DNA of 64,000 nucleotides from Berghia stephanieae (Eukaryota > Mollusca > Gastropoda > Nudibranchia > Aeolidiidae), in the NCBI GenBank assembly GCA_034508935.3, contig CM067448.1:62564726-62628725 (forward strand). The letters run 5' to 3'. The notes beneath the pieces were generated by a model. The model ran no database searches and was not told where the DNA came from. It saw only the letters and a program-made list of their open reading frames with translations. Of this stretch, positions 11,722 to 23,583 are shown in pieces (positions within the stretch are counted from its first letter, which is position 1; each line of letters starts with the position of its first letter). The translations under genes were made by a program, and so were the position numbers.

Positions 11722-12011
11722 CAGAGCTGCCAACCCCATCTGATGAGAATGTGTACAATGGGAACTCAAAATGGGGGATATTTCATAAAAATGGGTACAA
11801 TCCTGAAATCGACGGAAACAAACTATTGTGAAAGTAAGGAGGAAGGTACACTTACATAAAGTCACACCGAAGCTCAATTTCCCAAGACTATAATCCAATC
11901 CTTTCAGAATTCTACCTCCCAGCATGAAGATCATAATTGGTAAAAAAAATATATGAATATCCACTTGGTCACCAAGGTTTCTCAATAGGCCAGTAATAAT
12001 ATGAATTACAA

Positions 12012-12995
12012 GGGAGCGTTCACATATTACGTCATCAAAAATTTGCCCTTTTTAGACCCCCCCCCCCCCCCTCCCCCAAGTCATCACTTGTCATCATTGA
12101 CCTGACCCCCCCCCCTCCCCCAACAGATGATGACGTCATCTAATTTAATAAAAACTAAAAGATAACTTTAATTTCACAATATTTATTATTCATTTTTCAA
12201 ACCATAAACATTGATTATCAACGTTTGATAAAACACATTCAGACATTTTATTAATTTCAGAAACTGTTGATAATTTATGTTTTACGATACAATGGGGACA
12301 TAAAATTTAAATTTGCAAAGATAAAATCTAACAAACATTATTTAAATTAGGCTACTTGGTGCAGGTGCTATTAAAAAAATTTCAGAAAGTGTAATTTAAA
12401 ATAGTATAGGAGGCAAATTATTTTATAGCATATTAGTCTTTTAGTGAAATGAATTTCTGTTTCAATTTCCAAACATAAAATTAATTGATTCAAAAATGTT
12501 TCTGCCTTGGACCTCTGGCAATGTACTATAAATAGTATCATCAATTTCATCTTCATCGTCATCACTTTCTCCCATTTGCTGTTCTTCTTGTATGCTGCAT
12601 TTTCGTGAATGGTCTTTCATTGCTGTGATCGAGGAGTGATACAATGCACATTTAGGGCAAGTTCGCCTTTTGAGAAGTGATACCCCTTTCCCATCTTGTT
12701 TCTTGAGAGATGGGCAATACTCATCATAGCAATTTATCTTTAGCTGTTTTGAAAGGAACAAACTTTGAAATAGGCTTCCAAATCTTCCATTATTGCCTTT
12801 TTGCTAATTTATTTGGAATGCCATTTTTGAAGCTCTTGCATTTAATAAAATAGGCCTAATTTGCCTATGTTTTGATGACATCATCTTGGGTCTGACCCCC
12901 CCCCCCCCCCCTCTCCCATGTCAACAAATGTCAACATTTGGTAGACCCCCCCCCCCCTCCCCCCCTAGCTGATGACGTAATATGTGAACGCTCCC
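12012..12995. mobile_element. DNA transposon nested in 11722-13123
   Basis: Terminal inverted repeats of about 25 bp: GGGAGCGTTCACATATTACG plus TCATC at the left, mirrored at 12971-12995. Next to each end are long poly-C tracts of the form TGACCCCCCCCCC...TCCCCC, four in all and all on the same strand. About 980 bp. It carries a minus-strand protein fragment. Similar TTACGT-ended elements are widespread in invertebrates; the superfamily was not settled. Confidence 0.72.
12462..12761 (-). CDS. zinc-finger-like protein fragment inside a DNA transposon
   Basis: An open stretch of 99 codons starts MFLSKQLKINCYDEYCPSLK. It holds RRTCPKCALYHSSITAMKDH then SRKCS, a Cys-x2-Cys ... His-x4-Cys arrangement that could bind zinc (C2HC type), followed by an acidic segment GESDDDEDEIDDTIYSTLPE and VQGRNIFESINFMFGN. 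No transposase catalytic motif was recognised. It is probably an exon of the element's own protein or a captured host fragment; the start codon is uncertain and splicing is possible. Confidence 0.45.
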   Translation of the reverse strand: MFLSKQLKINCYDEYCPSLKKQDGKGVSLLKRRTCPKCALYHSSITAMKDHSRKCSIQEEQQMGESDDDEDEIDDTIYSTLPEVQGRNIFESINFMFGN

Positions 12996-13123
12996 CAACT
13001 AAAGAAAACTGAAGTGACTATGTACACTGAAAATGGGTACAATCTTGGGGGAAATGCGTACAAGCGTACAATCGCTGAAAATGCGTACAATTCCGCATTT
13101 TTTGCAGTAGGTTGGCAGCTCTG

Positions 13124-14187
13124 AAAATGTAACAGCTTAAAAATTGAACAAAATACCGAACAACTAACTTTTCATGCTCAAAACTTTGGCCTATAATAGA
13201 AGAGTCTTGAGCCTGACACATTCCTATCTAAATATTTTGTTCTATTTTCAAGCCATCGTGTTCGCTCTTGTTCAACACTTTACACATTTCGAGTGTATTT
13301 GACAACTAAACTGCTTAAACGGAAAAGCCAATTTTCAGCTAAATTATTTTAGTTCGCTGCTTCAAAATTGATTGAAAAGATTCTTTTTATAATCAAAAAT
13401 TATTTTTTTTTAAATTGGAGAAGCAAGTGCTCTTATCCTTCATTCTAGATTCGCTGTTTTCGGTGTAAGCAGTTTTTCCTGGCTCGATTCTATGTATTAT
13501 CATTATGTTGCACTCTTTTACTTGAGCACAAAAGTTTCGAAAGTTTTTTAATTCAACGTCCTGTCAAGACAAATTAGTTAATTTAAATGGCAGCAAAAAT
13601 ATTATAATTATAGTTGTGAAAATGGAAGGAAAGAAAAAATTTTTTTTTTTAATTGAGCCAAATTATATTTGGTATTGAAGACATAGTAATACAGCAGTGC
13701 TAGGCGCACTCATAAATACAAGGCTAAATGGAAAAGTGCCATCTTTTCATGTCAAATCCTAAGGAATCGACAATGAAATACCGTGATGAGATGAGTTTCA
13801 TCTCAAAAGCTGTACAATAATGGTGTAGAAATAATACAGATCTTTATATAGAACTTCACTTATAACTTTGATTCAATTTTGTTAAGAGCTAGAAAGAGCC
13901 AACGTAAAAAGTAGGAAATAATACAACCGATTTGATTTAAGTCCGTCCATCTCTGGCAGTGAAACGCTCAACAAAAAGATGAATCGAAGAGTGGAAGTGG
14001 GGGGATCTATAGTCTTTTTTAAAATCAAAAGTCATAACAAGGAATGTTTAATGAAATACAGAGCATTTAACTTACTTGTGAAATAGTGATGACATGTCAC
14101 ATCAAAAGACACCAATATAAATAGTTTAATATTAATTCTCGTGTAATATTTTACAGCACTTGTTTTGAAATTAAACAGTTTTTGTTG
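13124..14187. other. AT-rich stretch, nothing recognised
   Basis: No coding signal or family repeat seen on either strand. Confidence 0.6.
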
Positions 14188-14775
14188 TTTCGCTTTGTTT
14201 GTTTATAAGGGTTTACGGCGTTTGCAACACATTTAGGTCATATCAGCGCCAGTAAAAAGGAAGAAAATTGGATAGTAAAAACATTCTAAATGCAAAATTA
14301 AAAGGACTCGAGGAAAAGATAAGACAAAGGGTAGTGGTTCATATAGGGAACAGATGAAGATCCCAAGAGCATACTATCAGTGTACTTAGTTTGAGATTAC
14401 CCAAAAGCCTCAACCAGACACCAGCACAAGATCCCACTAAGAGGAATACACTCAAATGTTTAAAATAAAAATAATAATAACAACAGTACATAACAGAGAG
14501 ATGTTTTACAAGGAGAAAAATATCCCCAAAACAATAACTATACATTCAACTGTTTCCCCCCTAGCCAAGGACTCCGACCCGGACAAAACTAAGTAATCTC
14601 ATTCCAAGCCAAAGACAGAAAGCAATTGAAAAACAGGTACAGGGGTATAGGAGACACAGGAAGTACCTTCCTGCCCACTATGGGAGGTCAGGATCCCCAC
14701 CCAGCCAAAGACAGAAAGCAATTGAAAAACAGATAAGGAGACACAGGAAGTACCTCCCTGCCCACTATGGGAGAA
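14188..14775 (-). mobile_element. element E copy with duplicated 5' end
   Basis: Tail at GGGTTTACGGCGTTTGCAAC; 5' end at GGTCAGGATCCCCACCCAG (about 14703). The last 70 bp (GCCAAAGACAGAAAGCAATTG...CTATGGGAG) is then repeated at 14704-14772, a partial tandem duplication of the element's 5' end. Confidence 0.83.
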
Positions 14776-17256
14776 CAGTTTTTGATTCATATCTTCAGAT
14801 TTAACTAAGACTTGCACCATTGCAAAAATAATTTTAAATTGTTAATTTAAGTATGATATCGTTAAACCCAAATCATACACAAACCATCTGGTGACAGGCT
14901 AATTTGTTTAGAAAGGCTTATAGCTCGTTACAGCCCTAGTTTAAAAAAGAAAATAAAAAAAAGGTGAAGGATAGTTAAAATTGAAATCATTCAAGAAAAA
15001 CATAATTTTAATTAATGAAGGAGACATTTTTACCAAAATCTTATAAAATCATGTTGACAGACCTGGCATTTGATGAATTGTAATCCCTAAATGTATAATT
15101 TTTACTCGTATTTAAGTGAATTATCAATTTCAAACGCTTTCAGAGTGTTGTAGCGCAGTTCAATCGGATAAAATGTCCATTTCTAACCAAAAATACAATG
15201 GTCTTTATCACCATTTCTCCCAAATTTGTTTAAAATCCGAATCTGGAGTTTAAAAAAAACAAACATCAACTTTGTGCCGTTGAAATTTGTATAAATGGCA
15301 GGACTGTGTTCATAATTATATAAAAGACAAAGCATGAAGAACAATAAATTACCAAGATTCTACCAAAAAAAAGATGAAACTATGAGATTTGCAGTTGGAA
15401 GACTCCAGCTAAATGCATCTAAAAAAAAATAAAAAAATTAGAGAGCATGGCACAATCTTTTGCAGGTAAGCTTAGTTAGCGACATAAATAAGTTGTGAAA
15501 AAAATAAATACAAATTCTCAAACACGATACAGTTGAGCATAATATTATAATAGGTTTATGCTATGGCCACGAAAAAGCTCTTGAAAAATTTAGTCATATA
15601 ATAAGTGAATCAGGAAGACTGTGTGCAAAACAAATGAGGTGACAACAAAGTCTGCGCATCTGAAAATGTTCTGTTGATGAAAAACAATAAATGCCAAAGA
15701 TTTGAAGACACCAATACCGATATGAGTAGCAATCAAGAATACATCAGGAGGAAAATAGAAATATGATTGGCCGAGTAAGACCTGCTTTAAAAAAAGAATT
15801 AAACATTTATTTATTTTATTCTTTTTTATTTTTTTAAAATGTAACACCTTGTTCATTCATCATTCATACCTAAAATTGTAATATTACAGAAGAGTCAACA
15901 ATGGAATTGCAAATTTTGTAATGAACACTATTCAATTTCCTTCAAGAGTTTTTCGTTCCATTACAACGATGTATGTAAAAGTAACCATTTGGGTTATCAA
16001 AGTAATTTAGAAATGAACCTATAAAAGTAGTGAAACACCCTTTTTTTTCTTCACACCTAACTGAATATTTAGATAACCACTGAACTACAAAGTGTTTACT
16101 CATATTTTCAAAATTTTTAATTCATTATGACGGGTTTTGAGTGTATAGAAATACAAATATGTTGCAACTTGTTAACACCGGGTGGCTCAATGAGTAGGAA
16201 AAAAAGAAAAATATTTTAAAAAGAACCTTTTTTTCTGTTTTGTTTTGTTTTTAGGTTTTACTGCGGGTTTAGGTCATTTCAGAAAATCAAAACAAAAAAT
16301 GATAAAATAGTCAAACGATCCAGATCTAGCTATCGAGAAGCAAAGAAATGTAAGATGAAAAAATCAGTTCCAAGAGAGATCAAAAGTAGATTAAATAATT
16401 AAATAAAAAGTAATATTATATCTTTGCAGGTAATATGAAACCATTTCCATCTCAACTGGATCTTACCAAAAAGGGGATACCATAAAATAAGGTTATACTA
16501 CTATAAATATAAAGAAAACCTGGCATATAGAGAAATGACTAATGTATAAACTGGTCAAAAAAGGCTCATGGAGGACAATCATTTCTACTGGCACAATTGG
16601 TTGAGAGCACTCTTATCATCAGCTCAATGGAATAAGGATCAGATCACTACGCACTTTCCAAATTAAGCCCATTCTGCTACTGAGTTCTCTATTTGTTGCT
16701 CAATATTGAAATAAAAAAGTCCATAAACCTTCTTTGGCAGCACGTCTTAGAAATCAAAATTTGACTCATCTCTAAATAATGCTATTAAATCATTTGAGTA
16801 ACGCAAGTATGGGAACATTTTACCTTGGCAGTTAACACATCTTAAATTTTCACGTGTGTACAAACTTTTTATAGAATTACATCAGTCTTCTAAATTGGAG
16901 AGAATCACAGCAAAACATTGGATAACATATCAACTGTGATTCCTCTGTCTGTTTTTATTAGACATCAAAGCACTTACAACACTTAAAAGTCATTACAACA
17001 GCCTTTTAACCAATTTTTCATTTCTGTTGAGAACAGGGTCACAAATTCATGTAAAAGAACCATTCAAAGGCAATGACTGAACAAATTAAAATATAAAATA
17101 TACATAACAGTACATTATATACTCTATGCACAAATCAAATACATTAATAAAATTAGTATATTACAGTTTTTTTTAGTTATTTTCTTATTTATACCTAAGG
17201 TGCAATAAAAGACAATTTTTATAAATTAATCAAGTCGTTCATTCATTCATTTGAAC
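14776..17256. other. AT-rich stretch, nothing recognised except one decayed element E piece
   Basis: Low-complexity A/T runs throughout. No splice-bounded open stretch with recognisable protein content. Minus-strand 3' untranslated sequence of cyclin E could extend in here, but nothing shows it. Confidence 0.55.
16225..16400 (-). mobile_element. element E-like decayed fragment
   Basis: TTTTGTTTTTAGGTTTTACT followed by GGTTTAGGTCATTTCAG resembles the E tail, but the GCGCC hallmark is lost. The body is barely recognisable. Confidence 0.4.
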
Positions 17257-17458
17257 ACATCACACGATAAGCATCTGCCAAATTCATCCACTCACACGAT
17301 AAACGTCCACCAACTTCATCCAATCACATGACAAGCATCTGTCAACTTCATTGCAATCACACTATACGCTTCTGTCAAAATCATCCAGTTACATGATAAA
17401 CATCAGCTCATCCATCCAATCACAGGACCAACATTTGTCAAACTGCATCAATCACCAT
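17257..17458. repeat. diverged minisatellite, six units of about 33 bp
   Basis: Units resemble ATCACACGATAAGCATCTGC followed by CAAATTCATCCA; six can be followed (CACGATAAACGTCC, CATGACAAGCATCTG, CACTATACGCTTCTG, CATGATAAACATCAG, CAGGACCAACATTTG). Units differ by 20-30 percent, so the array is old. Confidence 0.72.
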
Positions 17459-17741
17459 TTCATTGCTCGCAGCGAAATAAAATAAAGTGGAATAATAATT
17501 CTGTATTATTCTGATTCCTCTACGAATAATCTATATACACGGTTATTTAGTTATTAATTTTACAGCACACACAAAAAAAGTGTAAGTAAAAAGGAAGATG
17601 AAGGGAGAATCAAAAGAGGATAGATCTAAAGTATATCTTGTGTTCACAAGCACCTGAGTAAGACGAGAATGAAAAGTGCAATCTATCCATATTTCAGGCG
17701 TGAAACTTATCTAAACCACATCCACCACGACACACAGGTAT

Positions 17742-18271
17742 GTTTGTTTTGTTTTTAAGGGTTTTACGGCACTTGCAACACATTAAGGCCATATCAGCGC
17801 AAGTAAAAAGGAAGAAAATGGAATAGTAAAAAGTTCTAGAATTACAATTAAAGCACAAAAGAAAAGGTGAGACAAAGGGGAATTGGTTCAAATAGGGAAC
17901 AGATGTAGATTCCAAGAGCACACCGACAAAGTTTGAGATCACCTAAAAGTCTCATCCAGACACAAGCACATGTTCCAACAAGAGGAATACACTCAAATGT
18001 TTACCAATCATATAATATAATATGTAAACTAAACATAATACAATGCATAACAGAGAGATGATTTACAAGGAAAAAAATATCATCTCCCAAAACAATAACT
18101 ATGCATTTGACTGTTTCCCTCCCAGCCAAGGAACTCCGGCAAGGTTCAGGACAAAACTAAGAAATCTCATTCCAAGACAATGACAGGAAGCAATTGGAAA
18201 ACGGATATGGGGGGATAGAAGACACAGCATGTACCTCCCTGCCCACTATGGGAGGTCAGGATCCCCACCCA
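17742..18271 (-). mobile_element. element E, complete copy with target-site duplication
   Basis: Flanked by a perfect 13-bp direct repeat GACACACAGGTAT at 17729-17741 and 18272-18284. This fixes the element at 530 bp, with its 5' end CTGGGTGGGGATCCTGACCT (minus strand) and a 3' end rich in A and C (AAAACAAAACAAAC). The duplication shows target-primed-type insertion. No protein of its own was recognised; reading frames within it are open by chance. It is either a SINE or the 3' part of a LINE. Confidence 0.92.
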
Positions 18272-18544
18272 GACACACAGGTATAGAATCCCAGCCAAAA
18301 GTGACACACCAAAACCATAACAAAGCATCAAACATAACAACACGCTTAATATAACTTGATGATACACAACAGATAAGATTTCATCCTCTTCCTCCCCGCG
18401 CCTAATAATTAACAAACACAACACCAAAGTAATTAAAATTGTAAAAAAAAAAATAAATAAATAAATAAAATTATAAAAAAAACAACAAAGCAAAACACTA
18501 AACAAAACAAACAAGGACTTTTTTTTCACTCAGTAGAGAATATT

Positions 18545-18692
18545 AATTAACCAAGACAGGGTACTTTCAGTCCAGGACAAGAACAGACAGCGATACGGAA
18601 GAAGAAAGCCCAATATAGGGGGATAGAAGATACAGAAAAAGGCAAAAAAATGACCTCCCCGATTCATAAAGGAGGCTAATGACTCCCACTCG
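18545..18692 (-). mobile_element. element E-like 5'-half fragment
   Basis: AAGACAGGGTACTTTCAGTC, GGGGGATAGAAGATACAG and a GACCTCCCCGATTC segment resemble the 5' part of E, much diverged. Confidence 0.45.
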
Positions 18693-19237
18693 TTTTACAC
18701 ATAAATATGCCCATAAATTAATATAATTAATATGACATAGTGCACCATTGGTCATCAAAGGGAACCAATATCGCTAAGAAATGAAGTACTTTTAAGCATT
18801 CATAACTTCAATTGTTGATATAAGTTAAAATTGACACAAGTCACTCCAAAGAAAACATTTCTCACCCAGTAGTGTTAAAATTCTTCACAACAACACTTTT
18901 TGTCTCCAGAAAGCTGATTTAGGAATAATTCTACGCCAATCAAAGCGTCACTCAATACTATTTCATGTCTTTCTTTAGTACAGACAACCAAGAACTTATC
19001 AGGTGAAATCCTTGAAATTCTGATAATATAAACAGTCCACAGATAATGAAAGTCAAGTTTGCATCCAGTGCACAACACAATATTCCATTTCTCAGAATTG
19101 AAATCACAATTTACAGAATTTATAGTAGTATAACAAGAGTTTTTGATATTTCTAGCACTCTATCTCATTCCTAGATACATGAATGCTTTGTAGTAGATTG
19201 TTACATAAACTGGTAAGGGGCAGTGTGCGTGCAAGTG
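18693..19237 (-). other. downstream flank of cyclin E, probable 3' UTR
   Basis: Directly follows the TAG stop in gene sense. No clear AATAAA on the minus strand was found close by. Assignment as UTR is by position only. Confidence 0.4.
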
Positions 19238-19450
19238 CTAGCTGCTGCTACTGCTGTCATTGCTACTTTCAGGATTGTCCTCATTGGGTGTGTCATTTCT
19301 GTTGGTGTTGTTGTCACCACTACACGGTTGCCTGGCACTGTGAGTACTTTGGGGGGTCAGCAAACAGACTAGCTGGGCTGACAAGTCTAAAGATGAGGGG
19401 CAAAGTTTTTCCTTTTCTTGAAATGCATTTTGAAGAACCTGTGCACGATC
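19238..19450 (-). CDS. CCNE: cyclin E terminal exon with phosphodegron and Ser-rich tail
   Basis: Encodes 70 residues and a TAG stop. [16 protein letters not shown] matches the helix after the second cyclin fold. [12 protein letters not shown] follows and corresponds to the human LLTPPQSG degron, which is phosphorylated by CDK2/GSK3 and read by SCF-Fbw7. One residue differs in spacing, but Thr occupies the +4 position, which still fits the general T-P-x-x-S/T/E degron. The tail is rich in Asn, Asp and Ser and ends in about five Ser. Acceptor CATTTCTTTTCAG, phase 0. No polyadenylation signal was convincingly placed downstream. Confidence 0.93.
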   Translation of the reverse strand, partial: DRAQVLQNAFQEKEKLCPSSLDLSAQLVCLLTPQSTHSARQPCSGDNNTNRNDTPNEDNPESSNDSSSSS

Positions 19451-22400
19451 CTGAAAAGAAATGGAGAATAGATAGAATTCCAAATAAATTAACACTTTTG
19501 TGTGTTTGGTTAACATTATTTAAAGATACACACAGAGCATAGTTTAAACACTGTCAAAGTGCTTTAGTAATTCTATTCCTACTAATTGCAGCTATGTCAA
19601 ATACAAAATTTTATATATATATATATATATTCCCCCCCCCCTCCCCAAGTTAAATAAAAAATTTAAAGATTAACTTTTTATGAAAATTGAATTTCATCAG
19701 ATAAACAATTTCTCTATCTCATATAGTTTACAATCTAAATATTTTGAATTCTGTACCAAAACAATGCCTGCCAACCCTTCCGCTTTTGGCGGAATCATTC
19801 CTATTTTCATTCTGCCTTTCTGCTATTCCACCATTGTCTCTAAAATTCTTATTATTAAAAAATGATTATAATGGTAATTTTAAAAAAGGGGGGTAGGGGG
19901 TATTTTCTTCTTTTTTTTTTTAAAGCTTGCCAAAAGGGAGCTAAGTAGGAAAATTAACTGCACTCTCTCCCTATCCCCTTCCCTATTTCATTACCTAACA
20001 CATGTGATAGGTATTTTTACCAGCTGTGCCAGAATACTGTCTTTATTTGTTTCGTGGCAAAGTTGGTGGAAATTCTTACTCAGAATTCTCATTGACTAGA
20101 AATTCCTATTTTTTTTGGTCTTAAATTCCTATTTTCTGACGTTCTGATTCCACCAAAATAGGATTTAAAAATTTATTTTTTTTGCCTATGCCCTGACAAG
20201 CCACAATGTCTATCCAGTGTCGTTTGGAGACAGTGACACAAACTTTCCTATACTTGATCTAACATTACTTACAACAGTAACATTGCTTTTTTAAAAATTC
20301 AACACTTACAACAAGTGGTATATCGACATTGTGTGTCTGTATATTGTGACAGTCCTCTGGCTTCACGTGAGCAAAGAACTTGATTGGCGATTGGCCCACC
20401 TCCAGAATGGCCTTGGCAAATGGTGCCATCCACTTGATGCAAGGATAAAGGTCTGCCCAGTTGAAACCTAGAAAAAAAAGAGGAAGAAAATTTCCTTTAT
20501 TCATCCCGTAGGGGAAATTTGTCTCTAAGGTCTATTCCAAGGGAAGACTGGAAAACACCGGTGTCAGCCGCAAACTGAAATGAGGCGACGTGACTAGCTC
20601 AAGGCTACACAACATAGCGGATACTCGAACTCGGTACCTTTCGGGTACGAAGCAAATATCGTACCGTTGTGCCACGCTGTCCCATGACATACCAAAACGA
20701 ACACAGTATATTGTGAATCCTCTCTGCCTTTACATAGGCAAGCTGTAAACAGTATTTTACATGAACTAATACAATAGCTTACATAAAAGGAACAAAATTT
20801 GTAATATGAGCTTAAATCCTTCAGCCAACGATTGAGCAATCAACTAAAAGCTAGTCTATCTGGAAATGATTGGGTGACTGAGTCTTTTACTTTTTAGCAT
20901 TCTATCTATCAGGTGGGAAAACAATCATTTTAAAGTTCATTTACCATTCATTACAGACATTGAGATGGACCTTATGGCTCTAAATGACTACAAAACAATG
21001 GGTAAAGTTTAAAACAATGGCCAACCAAGCATCTTGAAAGATACATCGTCCAAGAAAAAAAAATTGAATTAAAAATAAAAAACCCATATCTTATTCAATA
21101 TTATGATTAACAATATCTTTTTATACCAGTTTGCAAAGTGAGAAAGAATGAAAGAGAAATATTTAAGAAATTTTGGTTTTTTGAGCGGGGGGGGGGGGGG
21201 GGGGGGGGGGGGAGAGAGAGAGGAGAGGAGGGAGGTTTTAGCTCAAGAAAGGAAATAGAAATCTTACTGGAAACTTCCATGACCAGCTGTTCATTGGTAT
21301 GATGGTACATTGCAGCGGCAGCTATCACACTGTAACGGAATTTCAATGACCCAGAATCCATCAGGCACAGGTCACAAAGCTGGAGAGAGAGAGAGAGAGG
21401 ATTAGAATTAAATTACCACATGAGTATTAGTGACAAAAATGGGTGACATTAAAAGCTTTAAGGAACTGACTCTATAACTCCCCCACAAATTCAATGGAAC
21501 AATTCTTCTTTGATTTAAATTAAGCATTTGCATACATATATGTATACATTGTAGCCATAGATTCTCAACTTTGTGTTTATACATTTCCATGCATGCCACG
21601 TCTGTTAACGAATTTCCATTTTTTTTTTTTTTATGAATAAAGTATATATTATTATTATTATTATTTATATACTATATTGAAGCACGAAACAAAAGACCCA
21701 AGGATGAAAACAATTTAAACTGAGGAAAAAAAAAACAGACATCACTGTATAAACATATTGTTTGGTATAGGTTCTTCTATTGACAAAAATGAAAATCTGA
21801 AAATCTTTTATTCGTTGATAATTCATTCTATTTTTCTTTTCTTCCCTCCATTAACTCTCTCTCGTTCACCCTCATGGATATTCGAACAAATATGTTCGAT
21901 TTTCCATTCATATGAACTCGAGAGTCAATAGGGTATACGTGCCTTAGACAAATTTTAAAAAGTCAAAGCATGGGAATATGTCAGTTTTGAAAAATCGTGG
22001 AAAAGCCCACTAGCACTAGTGCGGCTATGTAGTCTTGTGGTATGACACTCGCTTTCAGATCGGAAGGTACTGGGTTTGAGCCTCGCTCGGCGCATAGTTG
22101 AGTCCTTGGAAAAGGCTCTTTACTCACATTCTCTCACCACAGACAGGTGGAAAATGAGAACCTGGCCGTTAACAGTGTTGTCCTTGTCCGAAAAATTGAA
22201 ATATCGCCTAACAGGCTTCATGTCTCGTCCGAAAAATTGTAATATCGCCTAACAGGCGTCATGTCTTGTCCTAAATGTTAAATGTTGCTGTTGACCAGGG
22301 ACCCCTTGTAAAGCGCTTTGAGCACATTTAGTGGATATTTCACTATATAAAGCTCAATTAAGTAATTAAGCACAAATACCGCCCAACTTACCCTTGAAAT

Positions 22401-23370
22401 TTGAATAAACGCATGAGATGAAAACTGTGGAAAGACGAAGCCAAACTCGTAGTCTCTGATTCTGTCCAGATTGGCCATTTGGAGGTAGATGCTTAACCAG
22501 GCATTTGTTGTCATCGGGCTTAGGTCCCACTTCAAGGCCTGGAGAGAAGAAAGTCAAAAAAAAAAAAAAAAACGATGAAGGATCAAACTTACATGTAAAC
22601 ACAATCATCAAATTATTGGCTTCAACAGGAAATGGTTACCATACATTTTTGTGATTGATTTTTTTTTTTTTTAAATTTATTTTTTTTGCTAAAACTTGAG
22701 AATGGTATTATAATATGGTCCAGAACTGCCAACCTTCTTCTTCTTCTTCTTCTTCTTCTTCAAGTACCAAGTCTGTGCCAGACATCGGTGATCATGGTAC
22801 GCCATTCATCTCTCTGATCAGATAACCTCAGAAAACTAATATTACTCTTCTCTTTCTTTGTCACCCAGCTGTTCAAACTATTCAAATATGTTTTTCTTGG
22901 TCTACCTTTACTCTTTTTTCCTTCTATCTTTCCTGTGAGAGCAAGATGTTCAATATAGTAAAACAATAGCAGTAGACTAACTATCTAATGTATAGAAAAA
23001 GATCAGAATGTATGAATTTAACTTCAAAAAATTTCAAATTGATGATATAAAATGTAAAATAACTGAGCCGTTATTTCACAATTTAAGCGTTTTATCTTAA
23101 AATATAGTTTTGGTTTGTTATTTTAAAAAGGAGGTTAATATCAGGTTAAAAAGTATCATCAGGATTCAATGTTTACCTTCAGCATAATCATTTCCTGTCT
23201 GACAATATCAATCTCTGAACAGGCAGAATCTGTGACGTAGGCAAACTCTGCTAGTTTGGGTGGGTAGATTTCCTAGTGGCCAGAGACAAAACAGTGGATT
23301 AAAAATTTAACAAATTATAATAACAATTGTAATAAATAATAATAACATGTAATAATTTATGATGATGATG

Positions 23371-23437
<67 letters not shown>

Positions 23438-23509
23438 CAACAACAACATGAACAATAATAGTAATAATAATAATAATAATAAACAATAATAGTAATAATA
23501 ATAATAATC

Positions 23510-23583
<74 letters not shown>

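Larger units (their letters stand above)
11722..13123. mobile_element. CAG...CTG-ended DNA transposon (possibly hAT-like), hosting a second element
   Basis: Perfect 14-bp terminal inverted repeat: CAGAGCTGCCAACC at 11722 and its complement at 13110-13123. Inside both ends are GTACAATC-type subrepeats (AAATGGGTACAATC, GTGTACAATGGG). The middle is taken up by the element at 12012-12995. No target-site duplication was seen. The superfamily guess rests only on the CAG ends. Confidence 0.68.

Noticed and set aside
11470-11985. 171-codon minus-strand open frame
   Set aside because: Crosses the transposon end at 11722, is rich in Phe/Leu/Ser with no domain, and lies in AT-rich sequence.
19183-19542. 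119-codon plus-strand open frame
   Set aside because: Antisense shadow of the cyclin E terminal exon.
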